From Dactylonectria macrodidyma (taxonomy: Eukaryota; Ascomycota; Sordariomycetes; Hypocreales; Nectriaceae): a stretch of 64,000 bases of DNA. How positions within the stretch are numbered: position 1 is the stretch's first letter; every line of letters starts with the position of its first letter. Of this stretch, positions 23,400-34,475 are shown piece after piece. The notes beneath the pieces are model-generated. The model did not search any database, was not told where the DNA came from, and worked only from the letters and a program-made list of their open reading frames with translations. The stretch spans positions 1,860,001 to 1,924,000 of the forward strand of contig JAGMUV010000006.1 in NCBI GenBank assembly GCA_020744425.1, given 5' to 3'. The position numbers and the translations under genes are program-made.

Positions 23400-24887
23400 A
23401 TGGATCCCTTCAACCGTCTCCCCTCTGAGCTTCGGGCCATGATCCTCCTCAGCCTCTCCACCCGCGTCCAGGTCGTCAACGCCAGCCAGGCCTCGCCGGC
23501 TCTATACCAGCAGCGGAAGCAGTCTCGTCTTGCCATCGTCAAGCCCTTCATCCGGGACGAACTGCCCGGCGATCTGCTGCGAGATGCCGTTGCCATCGTC
23601 ACGTTCCCCAAGGGAGACGGCCTCTCCAGGGACGAAGAAGCAGATCTTGCGAGCGCCCATCTCGCGCAATGGGGCCGCAAACAGCTCCCAGACCCCTTTG
23701 AGGAGCACCAAGCCTGTGCCCTGCTCGACATTGATGCCCTGGTCGACCGGCTCAGATTGTTCATGGACGACTATATTGACAAAGCCACGAGCTCATACCT
23801 TCCTCGTGCATACGCCTCGCTCCCACACTGGTCACATCCCTCCTATTCACGCTACCTCACAAAGCCAGACGCAAAGGACGGTGTCCTCGTCCGTAGCCTA
23901 CGCCCCGAGGAGCGTGTGCGGTTAACGCGGGCGTTCCTCCGATACGAGCTCACGTGTAAGATGAACCCCTTGCGGCCGTCGGCTAGCAACCGGCTTTGGA
24001 GAGACACCTTGGACTGGGCCTGGTGGGAGCTCGCAACCTACGAGGCCCTAGGGACGAAAGAGGGCGAGACGAGCGGTGATGAGCTTGAGAACCCAGAGGC
24101 GCTGCAGTGCGTCCATGAGTATTTACGCACCTTGTACGGTGCCCTCATGGCCCGCATCTCAGCATCGACGGGGGCCGATATCAAGCTACCCGCTTCTTCA
24201 TGCCCGACAGAGCACCCAGACGGCCTCCTCTTCCCCGACACTCTTCAGTTCCATCCTGAGATATACATGCAGGATGATGAACCGCAAGCCATCTTTGGGG
24301 TTCGACACTCGTACGTCGACCGTCTAGCTGGCGGCGGCTTCAACCTCGCCATGGCCATGCTTACCTCGGACATGGCATCATGTTCCGAGTTCCTACAGTG
24401 CTTCTATGATGAAGTCACAATCCAACACCCTGAACGAGCACCATACGGTTGCCGCGTGGACCGCTTGAGCCCATATATAGACCCAGGGCTATACCATCTC
24501 AGCACCTACGGCTCTCCCCTATGTCTGAAGATGATGCCAAGCTTCCTCGCCAACTCAGGCGACAACTATCTCTCCCACGCTTTCCGCCGGGTGTACCGCC
24601 AGCGTGCCTGGGCCTTCTTGGACGACGAAGGCTTGTATCCCAAAGAGGTCAGCCTCCCAACAACCGAGGACTTCGAAACCTCTGAACTCCAGCTTCGCCG
24701 GAGATATGGCATGCCCCTTACCGCTCGTGGTCGCGGGCGCGGCATCGTGGACAAGATGCGAATGGGCGTGTTCCTGAGCCCCAATCGCAAGGCTCTCAAG
24801 AGGGGTGTCAGGGAATACCCAGTGCTAGCGGAGACGGTCAAGGGAGATCTCTGGGACCGACATGTTGTGGCTTGCCCCCGATTATGA
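23400..24887 (+). CDS. F-box-like protein of unknown function
   Basis: Single-exon gene of 495 residues. The first residues, PFNRLPSELRAMILLSLS, look like the N-terminal LP-x-E-L-x-x-I-L helix of a fungal F-box, which would bind Skp1 in an SCF ubiquitin ligase. The rest of the short F-box is poorly conserved. The body is rich in charged and aromatic residues, without leucine-rich or WD repeats, and I do not recognise its domain. Such one-exon F-box-like proteins form large, quickly evolving families in Sordariomycetes. The start at 23400 was chosen because the longer frame to 23286 adds an unrelated Cys/Ser-rich leader. The substrate is unknown. Confidence 0.7.
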   Translation: MDPFNRLPSELRAMILLSLSTRVQVVNASQASPALYQQRKQSRLAIVKPFIRDELPGDLLRDAVAIVTFPKGDGLSRDEEADLASAHLAQWGRKQLPDPFEEHQACALLDIDALVDRLRLFMDDYIDKATSSYLPRAYASLPHWSHPSYSRYLTKPDAKDGVLVRSLRPEERVRLTRAFLRYELTCKMNPLRPSASNRLWRDTLDWAWWELATYEALGTKEGETSGDELENPEALQCVHEYLRTLYGALMARISASTGADIKLPASSCPTEHPDGLLFPDTLQFHPEIYMQDDEPQAIFGVRHSYVDRLAGGGFNLAMAMLTSDMASCSEFLQCFYDEVTIQHPERAPYGCRVDRLSPYIDPGLYHLSTYGSPLCLKMMPSFLANSGDNYLSHAFRRVYRQRAWAFLDDEGLYPKEVSLPTTEDFETSELQLRRRYGMPLTARGRGRGIVDKMRMGVFLSPNRKALKRGVREYPVLAETVKGDLWDRHVVACPRL

Positions 24888-25525
24888 TCCAGAGAAGGAT
24901 ATTGAGTTGTTCAGGGATGAAGATGTTACAACAAGGGAATCGAGAGTCGTCCCCCAAACAAGTTCATATATAGACTACTGGGAGTAACGCTCCTTTGGAC
25001 AATCATGAAACAGACGAATATACATGAGTCTCCTGAATCAAATCAACCCTATAACTTGCCCATCTCACTTCGAATGCGCTCGTTAATGTCATGGCCAATC
25101 ATTTAAGCAAGTAGTTGCTAAACAGCGTTATCACAGGCTTAGAATAAGTTCTTTGTTCATCCGAATGGTCAAATGGTTTCATTAATCTACATCATGGGTC
25201 CCACCATGCTCCAGCCCCCCTGCATACTTCCATGCACCAAAACCTATCATACACAGGATGCGCCGCTTCCTGTTCCGAGCCTTGAATATGCTGACGCCTG
25301 TTTCGTTGCATTGCTTTCATCCTCTCCTCGCCTCTCGCGTGCACAAGGAAAAGCCTTGGCAGCGAGAAAGCCGGTAGCCCCCCAAACGCCATCTGAAAAA
25401 TCGCATCTCATTTGTACATCCTGCTTGAAGATGCGACATTCAAGCAGGTATCGTGCAGTGAACAATCCCATTACACAGCTTCCATTGTGCAAATACACGC
25501 GGATGAAGGTTGTGGTTGCGACTCC
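24888..25525. other. Convergent spacer between the F-box-like gene and KDM4
   Basis: 638 bp between two convergent stop codons. I see no coding or RNA feature. The + strand frame that runs from 25173 to 25970 is antisense to the KDM4 last exon and has no support. Confidence 0.5.
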
Positions 25526-28500
25526 TTACGGGGGCCCGCTCTGTTGTGAAACTTTCCGGAGGTTCTGCATCAGCCTCTCGACGAACTCCATAGACTCGCA
25601 TCCTGGGACATCTGGGAACCCCTGTGGGGCAATCGGTGCGCCAGTCGAACTTGGCTCAGCCAGCGGTCGGTCTTTCGTCTGGGACGGGTTTCGTGCAAGC
25701 TCCACGGTTTGGCTTTCTGACACCTTGCTCTGCTCCGGACTTGGTATTGGCAACGGTGTCGCCGATGGTCGAGCTGACACCTGTGTCACAGGTCCGGATG
25801 AAGGAATCATTCCTGGTAGCTGTGGTATGGGGATAGGTGTCGTTGAGACTTTGATCGTGTCTCCAGGGACTGTGTGCGTTGGAGATGATTTGGTCGTCTT
25901 CGGCGATGAAGTCATGGCGGCCAGAAAGTTGGCGGGCAAGGGCACAGGTGATTCTTTCGGTGGCATCTAATGTAGTCGGTTAGTCTCTCTGGCATAGCTC
26001 GGTAGAGGTGGGAGCTCCAACCTTAAAAACCTTTTGAGCCGGCGCTGGTGCCGGCTTTGGCTTGCTGGGCTGGGGTGCCGGCGGTTGGTTCACTTGCTTC
26101 GCCATTTGCTGCGAGGGCTGCGGAGGTCCAAGATACTGTGCTTTTATTGAAGCGATGCCGTGATGATACGGAGCTGCAGGTACTGATGGATGTGCAGTTG
26201 CCTGTGGATGTGCAGTTACCTGCGAAGGTGCAGTCACCTGTGGATGTGCAGTTGGACCTCCAGAGCGTGGAACATGCGAGAACGGGTTTGCTCTATACGG
26301 AGTTGTGCGTGGGGAAGCTGTTGGGGATTGGGCTCCGGCCACGGGAGCAAAGGTTAAGCTAGTCGTGCCGTAAGGGGTTGTGTGGCTTGGGTGACGTTGT
26401 GCTCCTGTGATCAAGCTGGCTCCTCGCAGCAACTCGTTCTGGTTGGTCATGAGATGTGCTCTGAAATTGCCCTCATACCCATTGGTGAATCCGCCCCAGG
26501 GCGAGTATGGAGTTCGATATTTACTTGAGTCCCTATGATAAATTAGTGCGGTCCTAACCTCTTGTTCATCACGGGACGCCAACCTGTTGTGGTTCACTTG
26601 GAAGAATTGGTATTTCTGGTAGATCGATGAGTGCACCTGCCATGAGGCTCTGATCTGTGGCCTAGGTTGCGCTACAGGACGTTGCTGCTGTTGGATCGGT
26701 GAAGGGTTGTGCTGCGCGTGCTGCGGCGTCACCGCACCTGGGGCAGAAACATGTGGTGGCCACTGGTGTTGTGAAGGCCGTGTTTGCGTGTGAGCAGTAG
26801 GATTCACTTTCGGGGTATTTGTTCGAGGCATGTATGTTTGCGGGGTCTTAACGTCAAACCGCTGTGCTTGGAACTGGTCTACGTTTTGATGTCCCGGATT
26901 CTGAACGTACTGGTGCTGGGGATACGCAGGCCGCGAGAGCTGAGCAGCTGGGGTTGGGGTTTGGGGAGCTGTTGCCTTGAACTGCTGGGCTGTAAACACA
27001 CCCATACCACTGACGGTCGCTGGCACGGGCTTTCTTGGCTTATACACGTATGGTTTTGTTGGACGGGCTGAACTTGAGGTGGTAGGCGTGACGCTCGCGG
27101 TGCCCACAGCACCGGCGACGGAATATGGGCTTGCATATGCTCCCACCGGCGCGTACGTTTGTTGTTGCTGGGTGAATGTTGCTGGCTCGGGTTTGGGTGG
27201 TCTTGGTGGCTTCGGAATTGTATCCAGAAAGTTACCCCTGGGATTGTGACGCTGTCGGGATACATCTTCCGTGTACTGAGCCCGGGCCTCTGTCGACGTC
27301 TTCCCAAGGTAGTGCCAGATCTGGTCTTGCTTGGAAAAGTCCACTTTGACCTGATGAAGATTGTTCACATCCTGGAAGTTGAATTCAGCCCAGGTGTAGC
27401 CTCCTGAAAAGACATCGTCCTTTCGCGGTTTATCATCCTGTTGTCGTGTAACCTTCAACTTGTCTTTTGCCTCACGGGAGGCCGGCATTGGGATCGCGTT
27501 CGCGGAGGCCTTGGGGAGGCGATAATCGTCAGGGTGAGGAAGTAACAGCCACTTCCACTCGACTTCTAAACGATCACTACTTGCAGTTAGTCTCAGGTTG
27601 GTCGTAAAGTTTGTGTGTGTTGCATACCCGTTTGGTAGGATGTCCAGAAGCAGCGTTTGCTCGTCTGCGCGATTCTCTACCACGCAGCCAGCAAAGATTT
27701 CGCCCTTAAGGAATTGCAGCTGGCAAACATCTCCTTTGGCAAGGGCCGCCGCAGCTGCCTGGATTCGTGGATCTGCCTCCAGAGCATCGGCATCGAGCTT
27801 TCTGTCACGCTTGGTCCGATGAAATCGACAGCTGAACTCAAAAGCCTGCTCCTTGTATTCCTTTCCATCTTCACCAAATACTGGAACTTCTTGATCCTCG
27901 ACAAAAACACCCGCTGCGGCTGCACATGTAGCATGATACGCTCGGGCACATTTCTTCTGTGAGCACTGGAAACAGGCTCCGCGCTTCGAGCGACAGAACA
28001 AGCACTTAAGATCCAGGCGACCCTTGTGGATGTGCGCTACATTCGAAATCACTTCCTTGCCGTCAACCGTATCAATATACGTCTCAGGAAGATAGAGCGC
28101 ACAAAGTCGATGAGCTTTCCGTCCATCATCTGTGGGCAGAAAGTCTGCTGACGGATAATCATTGGGGCACAAGCAACAAGGCGGCTCGGCTTTGGTCTTG
28201 ATGCGAAGCTTGATCTTCTTGACTTTGATCTTTCCTCCCTTTTCGCCAGGGCCACGCTTCCGCTTGCGACCAACCTCCTTGAATTTGACCCCATGGCTGG
28301 CTGGCGGAGTTGGTAGTCCGGAATGCTCTTCGTCTTCTTCGTCGTCGTCTTCTTCTTCCGTCTCTTCGTACTCTGTCTCCTCGCCCCGCAGCTTCCGCTC
28401 GATCTCGTAGACATTAACCCACACACTGTCTTGTGCCTGGGCACAGTCGCATTTCTTCGCAATCTTTCCCATATCAAGCCACGAATCAAGTGCAAAATTG

Positions 28501-30175
28501 ACTGCCTCGGCACAGTTGTATCCCAAGTTATAGCCAGAGTGGTAGCCATAGGGATAAGTTACAACAAATTCTCCTGGATACGACACACATTTGTTGACCT
28601 TGATCCCGTAATGCTGAAGCAGATGCTGTGGCGAGATTAAAAACGCCTTGTGTCGGAGGAATTGATCGCAGGCCTTAGCATCTTGTGGCCAAATGCTCTT
28701 CATGGCAGCTTCGAAACGGCGGGCGTCGGCTTGAGAGATGCTGTACCACTGCTTCGGGGCTCCAAAGTGCAAGTAGTTGATACTGTAGAGATCAACATCT
28801 TCAAGATGCCAAGCAAATGTCGCTTTCCACATTCCCAAGTAGAGGTATGCTGTGTTGACGCCGGGGACCTTAGTGCCGAGTACATCCAAGAGATTAGGCA
28901 GCTTGTTCAAGTTCCAAATGTCTGTCGATTCACCAAAGAGACTTCCCATCAAATCGGCGCCGTAGAGAGGAGGTGCATAAGTCAACGTCTTCCAGTATAC
29001 TCGCTCGAGTTCCTCACACCGCTCTGGGGTGTATTCGGAGATATCCATGCGGTAATCCCAGTCCTTGAATGCCGCTTCGTCGATCATGGCGGATCCCTCA
29101 CGACGACTGTATTTGCGACGAGCCGAGGTGGATTGGATCTTGGGTCTTGCTTGTCTAGAGATACCCATTCGTCCAACAGCAGGAGCACAGTCGGGCTCAT
29201 CGACAAGCTCACCTGGGTCCTTTTCGATGGAGTCGACAGGTTTATCGTTTTCCTCTGTTTCGTGTTTGGGCGAAACCGGTGTCATCGGACGATCCTCTCC
29301 CCCTTCTCCCTCTGTCTCCTCTTTGATAAGCTTTTCCTTGGCTCCTTGCTTGTTCTTGGGCGGGCGGCCCCTTGTTCGCCTTTTGGGAGTGGCCAGTGTT
29401 GCCGGCTTGGGAGCGGCCGCTCGAGATCTTGTAGGTCGAACCTTGTCGGCGTTTGCTCTTCGTTCCCCGCGTCGGGCGGGAGGCTGATGTTCGCTCTGAT
29501 CACATAGTTGGCGCCATTGGGGAACGTTGTAAGATCGGCCATGCAGAAGATTGACTTGTCGATATGTGCCGCTGGACCCCATGATTTCTTGCTTGATTGG
29601 CTCTCGAACTTTGACCTGTTTCACGAGTTCGTCGAGTTCGGGTAATGATTCTTTCCACTCTTGGGGAGGGATGATTTTAATAATGCCGGACTTCATGCCA
29701 TAACTATCCACCGCCTCCATCTACGGTGTCACGGTTAGTACCAGGGACGTAGGAATTCTCGAAACTGGGCCAAACGTACGAAACGCTTGAAGTCTTTGAA
29801 CTGATGCATCGTCGGCTTGAAAACGGGGACCGTGCCAGACCAATGGTCCGGTAGCACCTCACCGATATCATCCTGGCCGTCATCGCTGGCAGGCGGGGGC
29901 ACGGGCGCATCGCTCAGGATGGGTTCCTCGTCGAGCTCGCTGAGTTCGGAATCGGAAGCGTCCGACTTGATGGTATTGTTGGTGTCGGGCGGCGAGTGCA
30001 GGAAAGTGGCCTGCGCCTGTGCCTGCGCCTCGGCCAGTTTCTCCGCCTGGGCTTTATCCTCGGCCTGTAGCTGGTTCGCGCTATCGATCTCGTCGCGGGT
30101 GAGCGCTGCTATAGAATCGTCGGCTGGGGGTGCTGCAGCGACCGCAGGACCGGCGGCGTCGGTTGACGTCGACAT
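25526..30175 (-). CDS. kdmA: JmjN-JmjC-PHD histone demethylase, KDM4/KdmA family
   Basis: Predicted Fe(II)/2-oxoglutarate dioxygenase acting on methylated H3K36 and/or H3K9 in the nucleus. Five exons (minus): 30175-29780, 29720-27628, 27576-26584, 26532-26022 and 25966-25526, giving 1477 residues. The JmjN motif PVFKPTMHQFKDF is completed across intron 1. A basic RRTRGRPPK stretch is an AT-hook. The JmjC domain has the iron ligands H and E in FAWHLEDVDLYS and the second His in GYHSGYNLGYNCAEAVNFA. A KKCDC zinc ligand segment follows. An acidic run leads to an extended PHD finger (CCLCPNDY, then CLFCRSKRGACFQC, then CARAYHATC). The C-terminal third is Gln/Pro-rich and disordered. Introns 2 and 3 (27577-27627, 26533-26583) are each 51 nt, lack stops and keep the frame. 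I call them introns because they have GT-AG ends, good branch points and break conserved text. Confidence 0.92.
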
Positions 30176-32476
30176 GGTGGGCGATCACGGCGCTGTTTGC
30201 GACAGGGCCATTGAGGAAGGAATTGTCGGCTGGATGACACTGATCGCCGCAGCAGGCGATGGCGAATCGGCGCTCGTATGCGGAGAGGAGGAGGAGGAGC
30301 GCTTGGGACGGCGGCGTTGCGTCGAGCAAGTTTGGACGAAGCGACTCGCAAGGGTGTTTTGTAGTTGAAGTACAAAGTGTCGCCTGCCAGAACCAGGACC
30401 TGAATAATTAACGGGAAGGCCAGGTGATGCGGAGAAATTGTTAGGGAGCGACTTGGGCGACAGGTTCTCAACGCGGTACCTGGCACGCGCGCCGCCCGCA
30501 AAAAGGTACCTGCTGGACACTCTAAGATTACAGTGGCTGACGGGCCTGCGAACCGGGAAGAGACAGGGCTACAGGGCCCACCCCAGTGAGTCGCTACAAA
30601 TGGAAAAACGAGCGATTGAGTGGTACGATTTTCGGGGGGTTCCACTGATACGCACGCACAGAACCCAGCAGACTGAGCAGATCGTGAGCGGGCTATATTC
30701 CCCAATTTGATGCCCATTGGAGGCTGTGTATGTGTACTGCTGCCCATTGATGAGTGAGACGTAGTCCAAGAAAGAACGTGATTTGTTTGATTGTGCACTA
30801 TTTAGTTAAGGTAGGTACGTATGCAATACCAGTCAGTAGAAGTGTGCATGGGCTGGACAAGGAATCCACGGTAGCAACTCACGCCCTGCCTCCAAATATT
30901 GGCTCCCATACCACAACAGCTCAGGGAGTTGGGACTTCTTAACACGGTACCACGCCAGCTGTGCTCGCTACCTCTGTCGGAGGTACCGCAATTACAGAGA
31001 GAAGCCAATACATACAAGTGCCAACTCGTCTCGGAGAGTTTTCTCGTTTGGTTCTGTGCTACTCCGTACTTTGCCTGAGGCACTACTCACAAACCCGCCG
31101 TCTCCACAATCCAAACACTGCCCCTGGCTTGATGATGCAAGTTGATCAGATTGATAAGATTTCCACCTCACCAGCCAAGCCAGGGTTCATCGGAGATCGT
31201 GCACTGCCGGACAAACCCCGGTCGCCCCAGTGTCGCAGTGCTATCAAGTTCCATAGGTACTGTACTGCCGTACTTGATCCTAGATTCCTCGTCACTCGGA
31301 TAGTGTAGTCCATATCTGAATCGTCTCAGGGGCGTCCTCAGCCAGCTCACTGTCGATTAAGAACTTGAAAGCCTAGAACCATATCCCTACTCACATCATC
31401 CAGATGGCTCGGGCGAACCAATCATGCTAGTCTTCGGGCTCTCTGTGAATTGGTACAAGCCCAACCCCTTGGTATCTTCATTTGTTTCTGAAATCCCTTC
31501 AAAATGTCTCTCTCACTCCTAGTCTGCTCCATCTTTTTGACATCTACAAGCAAGGCACTTGTCGCACAGCTATCCAACCAACGCGTGTCGTATCTTGCAT
31601 GATTTGCACAATCTAGCACCTTGCACCGTTCATATAACCCTCCAGGGTCGCAAGAGCCTTGCGAATTCTGTACTCACTTCAAAATTCTACTAAGACAAAA
31701 ACAAGGCCCGGGCCTTGGCGAACTTCCATCTGCTGCGAGCGAGCCGTCTCATTGTCTACGACACGCTCCAGTTCCAGAATGTAGATGGTTCAGTTCTCTT
31801 GCACCTGGGAGAAGATACGTCCACAAACTGTCTCATCCCGTCGATAGTTGACAATATATCCCGCACCCTGGCCACGCCCGTAGCGGAGTCGCCCTGTTGT
31901 GGATCTGTAGCAACGTCATTTCAGCAAGGGATCAGTCGCATCGACTAGGTCGGCTAGTCCATCCGTGGGTTCTCCCCCAGAAGCCTATCCGCACTTCGAT
32001 ACGTTCCACGGACTTGCTACGATTGGCAAGGGGTTGGTTAGTTACAGATCATTCTACTCTCGAAGGCCTTCACATGTAGTGTAGTCTGATACCTACAAAG
32101 TGGATATACGCAGATACTGGAGCTCTTATTGGCAGGCGCTGGTTGAAGGCTGCGGATAAGTTTGTCTTGTCTGTAAAACATGTGAACAAGACATTGTAGA
32201 ACACACGGAGTCCGCATCGTGGTTTGTGGGTTTAGTCAAAGGGGTGATCGTTCATAATCACGATAGTGTCATCCATCTTGACAGTTAACAAAAATGAACT
32301 CAATCACATCAGTGAAGAGGAACACAAGCATGTCCACAGGTCATATTGAAGATAGTCTCAGTTTGCTCTTTAGGCTACGAATCTCACATCTCAAAAAGTG
32401 TTCTTGTTCCTCTAAGCACTCACACAACCATCCCCTTCCGGGATGCAAACATATTACCTTAGGAAGCAAAAAGAAA

Positions 32477-32547
32477 GGTTCCAGAGGGAGTCGAACCCTC
32501 GCTGGCGGAATCAGAATCCGCAGTCATAACCGTTAGACCATGGAACC
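32477..32547 (-). tRNA. tRNA-Gln (anticodon CUG)
   Basis: A 71-nt cloverleaf on the minus strand without an intron. The acceptor arms GGTTCCA and TGGAACC pair perfectly. The anticodon stem GCGGA/TCCGC encloses the loop TTCTGAT, so the anticodon is CUG, reading CAG. The T arm AGGG-TTCGACT-CCCT is complete. A T-rich stretch follows downstream on that strand (about 32455-32472), as expected for polymerase III termination. Confidence 0.95.
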
Positions 32548-34375
32548 TGATGAAGTAGTGATCCACTTCCCATGATTGGTTGAGCCCGTTCTGGGATGGT
32601 GTCGGGAATTTTTGTTGCGGAATATATTGGTGGTGGTGTCTCGTCGTTCTTGGCCTTGGGTTAAGCAAAACAAATCAATGTATGTATGTCGAGGTATGTA
32701 TTGATATTAAAGGACCGATATGAGTTTGGTTGGTAGGATCATGCAGTTTGCTTTGCCGAATGTGTTTGCCGGTTAAATGCACACGGTTGTATACATGCTT
32801 ACCTGCATCACTTACCCTGGACAGATCGGGGCATTCGCTCCAGCCCTGCCTATCGCAATAGCCCTCTGTTAGCCGTAGAGCCTGGCACCAAGTAATAAGC
32901 AACGACAGGGAAGAGGGAGGAGGCTGGGGCAATGACGATGGCTCTCATAAAGTGTGACGTTGGGGCCTTATCGGGCTGAATGTCGAGCTCGATGCCGGCG
33001 TCTAAGTGACGCAAGCTCCGGTCACCGACGGCACCCATGAGAGCCACGAAAGACAGGAGCTGAATGAGGGGGAAGAAGGAGGAATATAATCAGAATGGCT
33101 GCACATGATGCCTGAACCGATAACAGAATCGATAACTGCGGTGTGTCTTTCAGCACACCCTCTTCTGCAAAGTCGTCAAAAATTGCATCATTGATGGATG
33201 TGACCGACTCCGCATTTGCCCCCCCCCCTTGTGCCCAGCTAGAGGCTGTCAGCTCGCAGGCTGAATGACACCAAGAAGAAGACAAAAGCACCAAAAAAGA
33301 CGTAAACCCAACTGCCAAATAAGAGGCCGAGCAGATGCCGTCTGTGAGTGGATGACCGGGGTGCGTTATCTACCCAGACTGCCCTTGTGACGGTAATGGC
33401 TCGGCTTCGGCTACTCCGTGTAGATACAGATTGAGCTACAGGCGTACCTACGTAGATAGGCGCAGTGGTCTACTTCCATGCTAACCTTGAATGTAAGCAG
33501 CCTGATCCTGAGTCGGATTGTGACTATCGACTTGGAGCGCTAGCTCTGCCGCCTCGCCGGATCGGGCTTAAACCTTGAAGCTGTCACGAGTACCAAGACT
33601 GGCTGGTCTTGCCACACCTCTCGCCCTTCCTTTGTCTTAAGCTTCCGGAATGAATCAACAAAGCATCCTTCTCTCCCCCACCCACTTTGTGCTTACCGAC
33701 GCTTGTCTTGCTCTCTGGAGCAAGATGCGATCCCTGTCGGCATGTCTTGGTTCCTTCTGAATGGTCCAACCAGATAGCTGCCGCTCTGGTCTCGGGCCTC
33801 ACAACGTCGACCAGACCCAGCCACTTGACTCCACCCCGTCATCCTGTATCATGACCGGGCTGCATGAAGCCCACAAGGCCAAGAAGGCGTACAGTTTACT
33901 GCGCAAGGCGTGCAAAAGGCCAACAACCTACTGCGTAGTAGTGCAGACCCTGAGATCCGTGATTGGATCAAGCCCACGTTGACTCGCGGTGCTTAGTCTA
34001 TTCGCGGCGTGGTGGCCTCGGATGGATGCCCACCACAGCTTTATCGTGCCATCAGTCTATCGCTTCGCCTGCTTGGCCTTGCTTCCCCGCATGCTCGGCC
34101 CGGCTGGCATTGCAGCTATTCCCAAGCCTACTCAAGCACGACAAGCCTGGCGGCGGCACGCCATGGGCCATGTCCCAATGACTAGATGCGGCATGCCCGT
34201 CCTGCAGCGTCGTGTTGTACCAGAGACCTGTAAGGCGCTGGCATGAACGAGGATGGCTCGGTCAAGAATGGATTGGTGGGAAGCAGCTGCAACTGCCTTC
34301 CATGACGATCATTGCTGCTGTGGCTCGCAGGTCCGAGTTAAACTGCCAGCCGTCCCTCTCACAGGGCTCTGAACT

Positions 34376-34432
34376 GCTTCCTCTCCCCCTCCCCCTCCCT
34401 TCACTCTCCTCTCTTTTACCCTCCACCACACC
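34376..34432 (+). promoter_or_regulatory. CT-rich box upstream of the phosphatase-like gene
   Basis: An almost pure pyrimidine run (CCCCCTCCCCCTCCC and flanking TCTCCTCTC) ends 44 bp before the ATG at 34476. CT-rich boxes at this place are common near transcription start sites of filamentous fungal genes. Confidence 0.5.
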
Positions 34433-34475
34433 TACAGTACGAAGCACGAAGCACCTCGTCGAGTCTTCAGTCAGA

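Larger units (their letters stand above)
30176..34475. other. 4.3-kb gene-poor region with one tRNA
   Basis: The left end is the KDM4 promoter. Apart from the tRNA-Gln at 32477-32547 I find no feature with family support. Some minus-strand frames at 32850-33320 would encode hydrophobic segments but lack a proper start, splice signals and homology that I recognise. A pyrimidine-rich belt at 34376-34432 belongs to the next gene. Confidence 0.5.

Noticed and set aside
25173..25970. 265-codon + strand frame opposite the KDM4 last exon
   Set aside because: Overlaps a supported exon and its 3' flank in antisense, with no family resemblance.
28650..29507. Long + strand open frame opposite the KDM4 JmjC region (285 codons)
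   Set aside because: It is antisense to a strongly supported coding exon and reflects its codon composition.
32850..33318. Minus-strand frames coding hydrophobic segments (possible small membrane protein)
   Set aside because: No ATG in a suitable place, frames interrupted, no splice signals that join them and no family I recognise.
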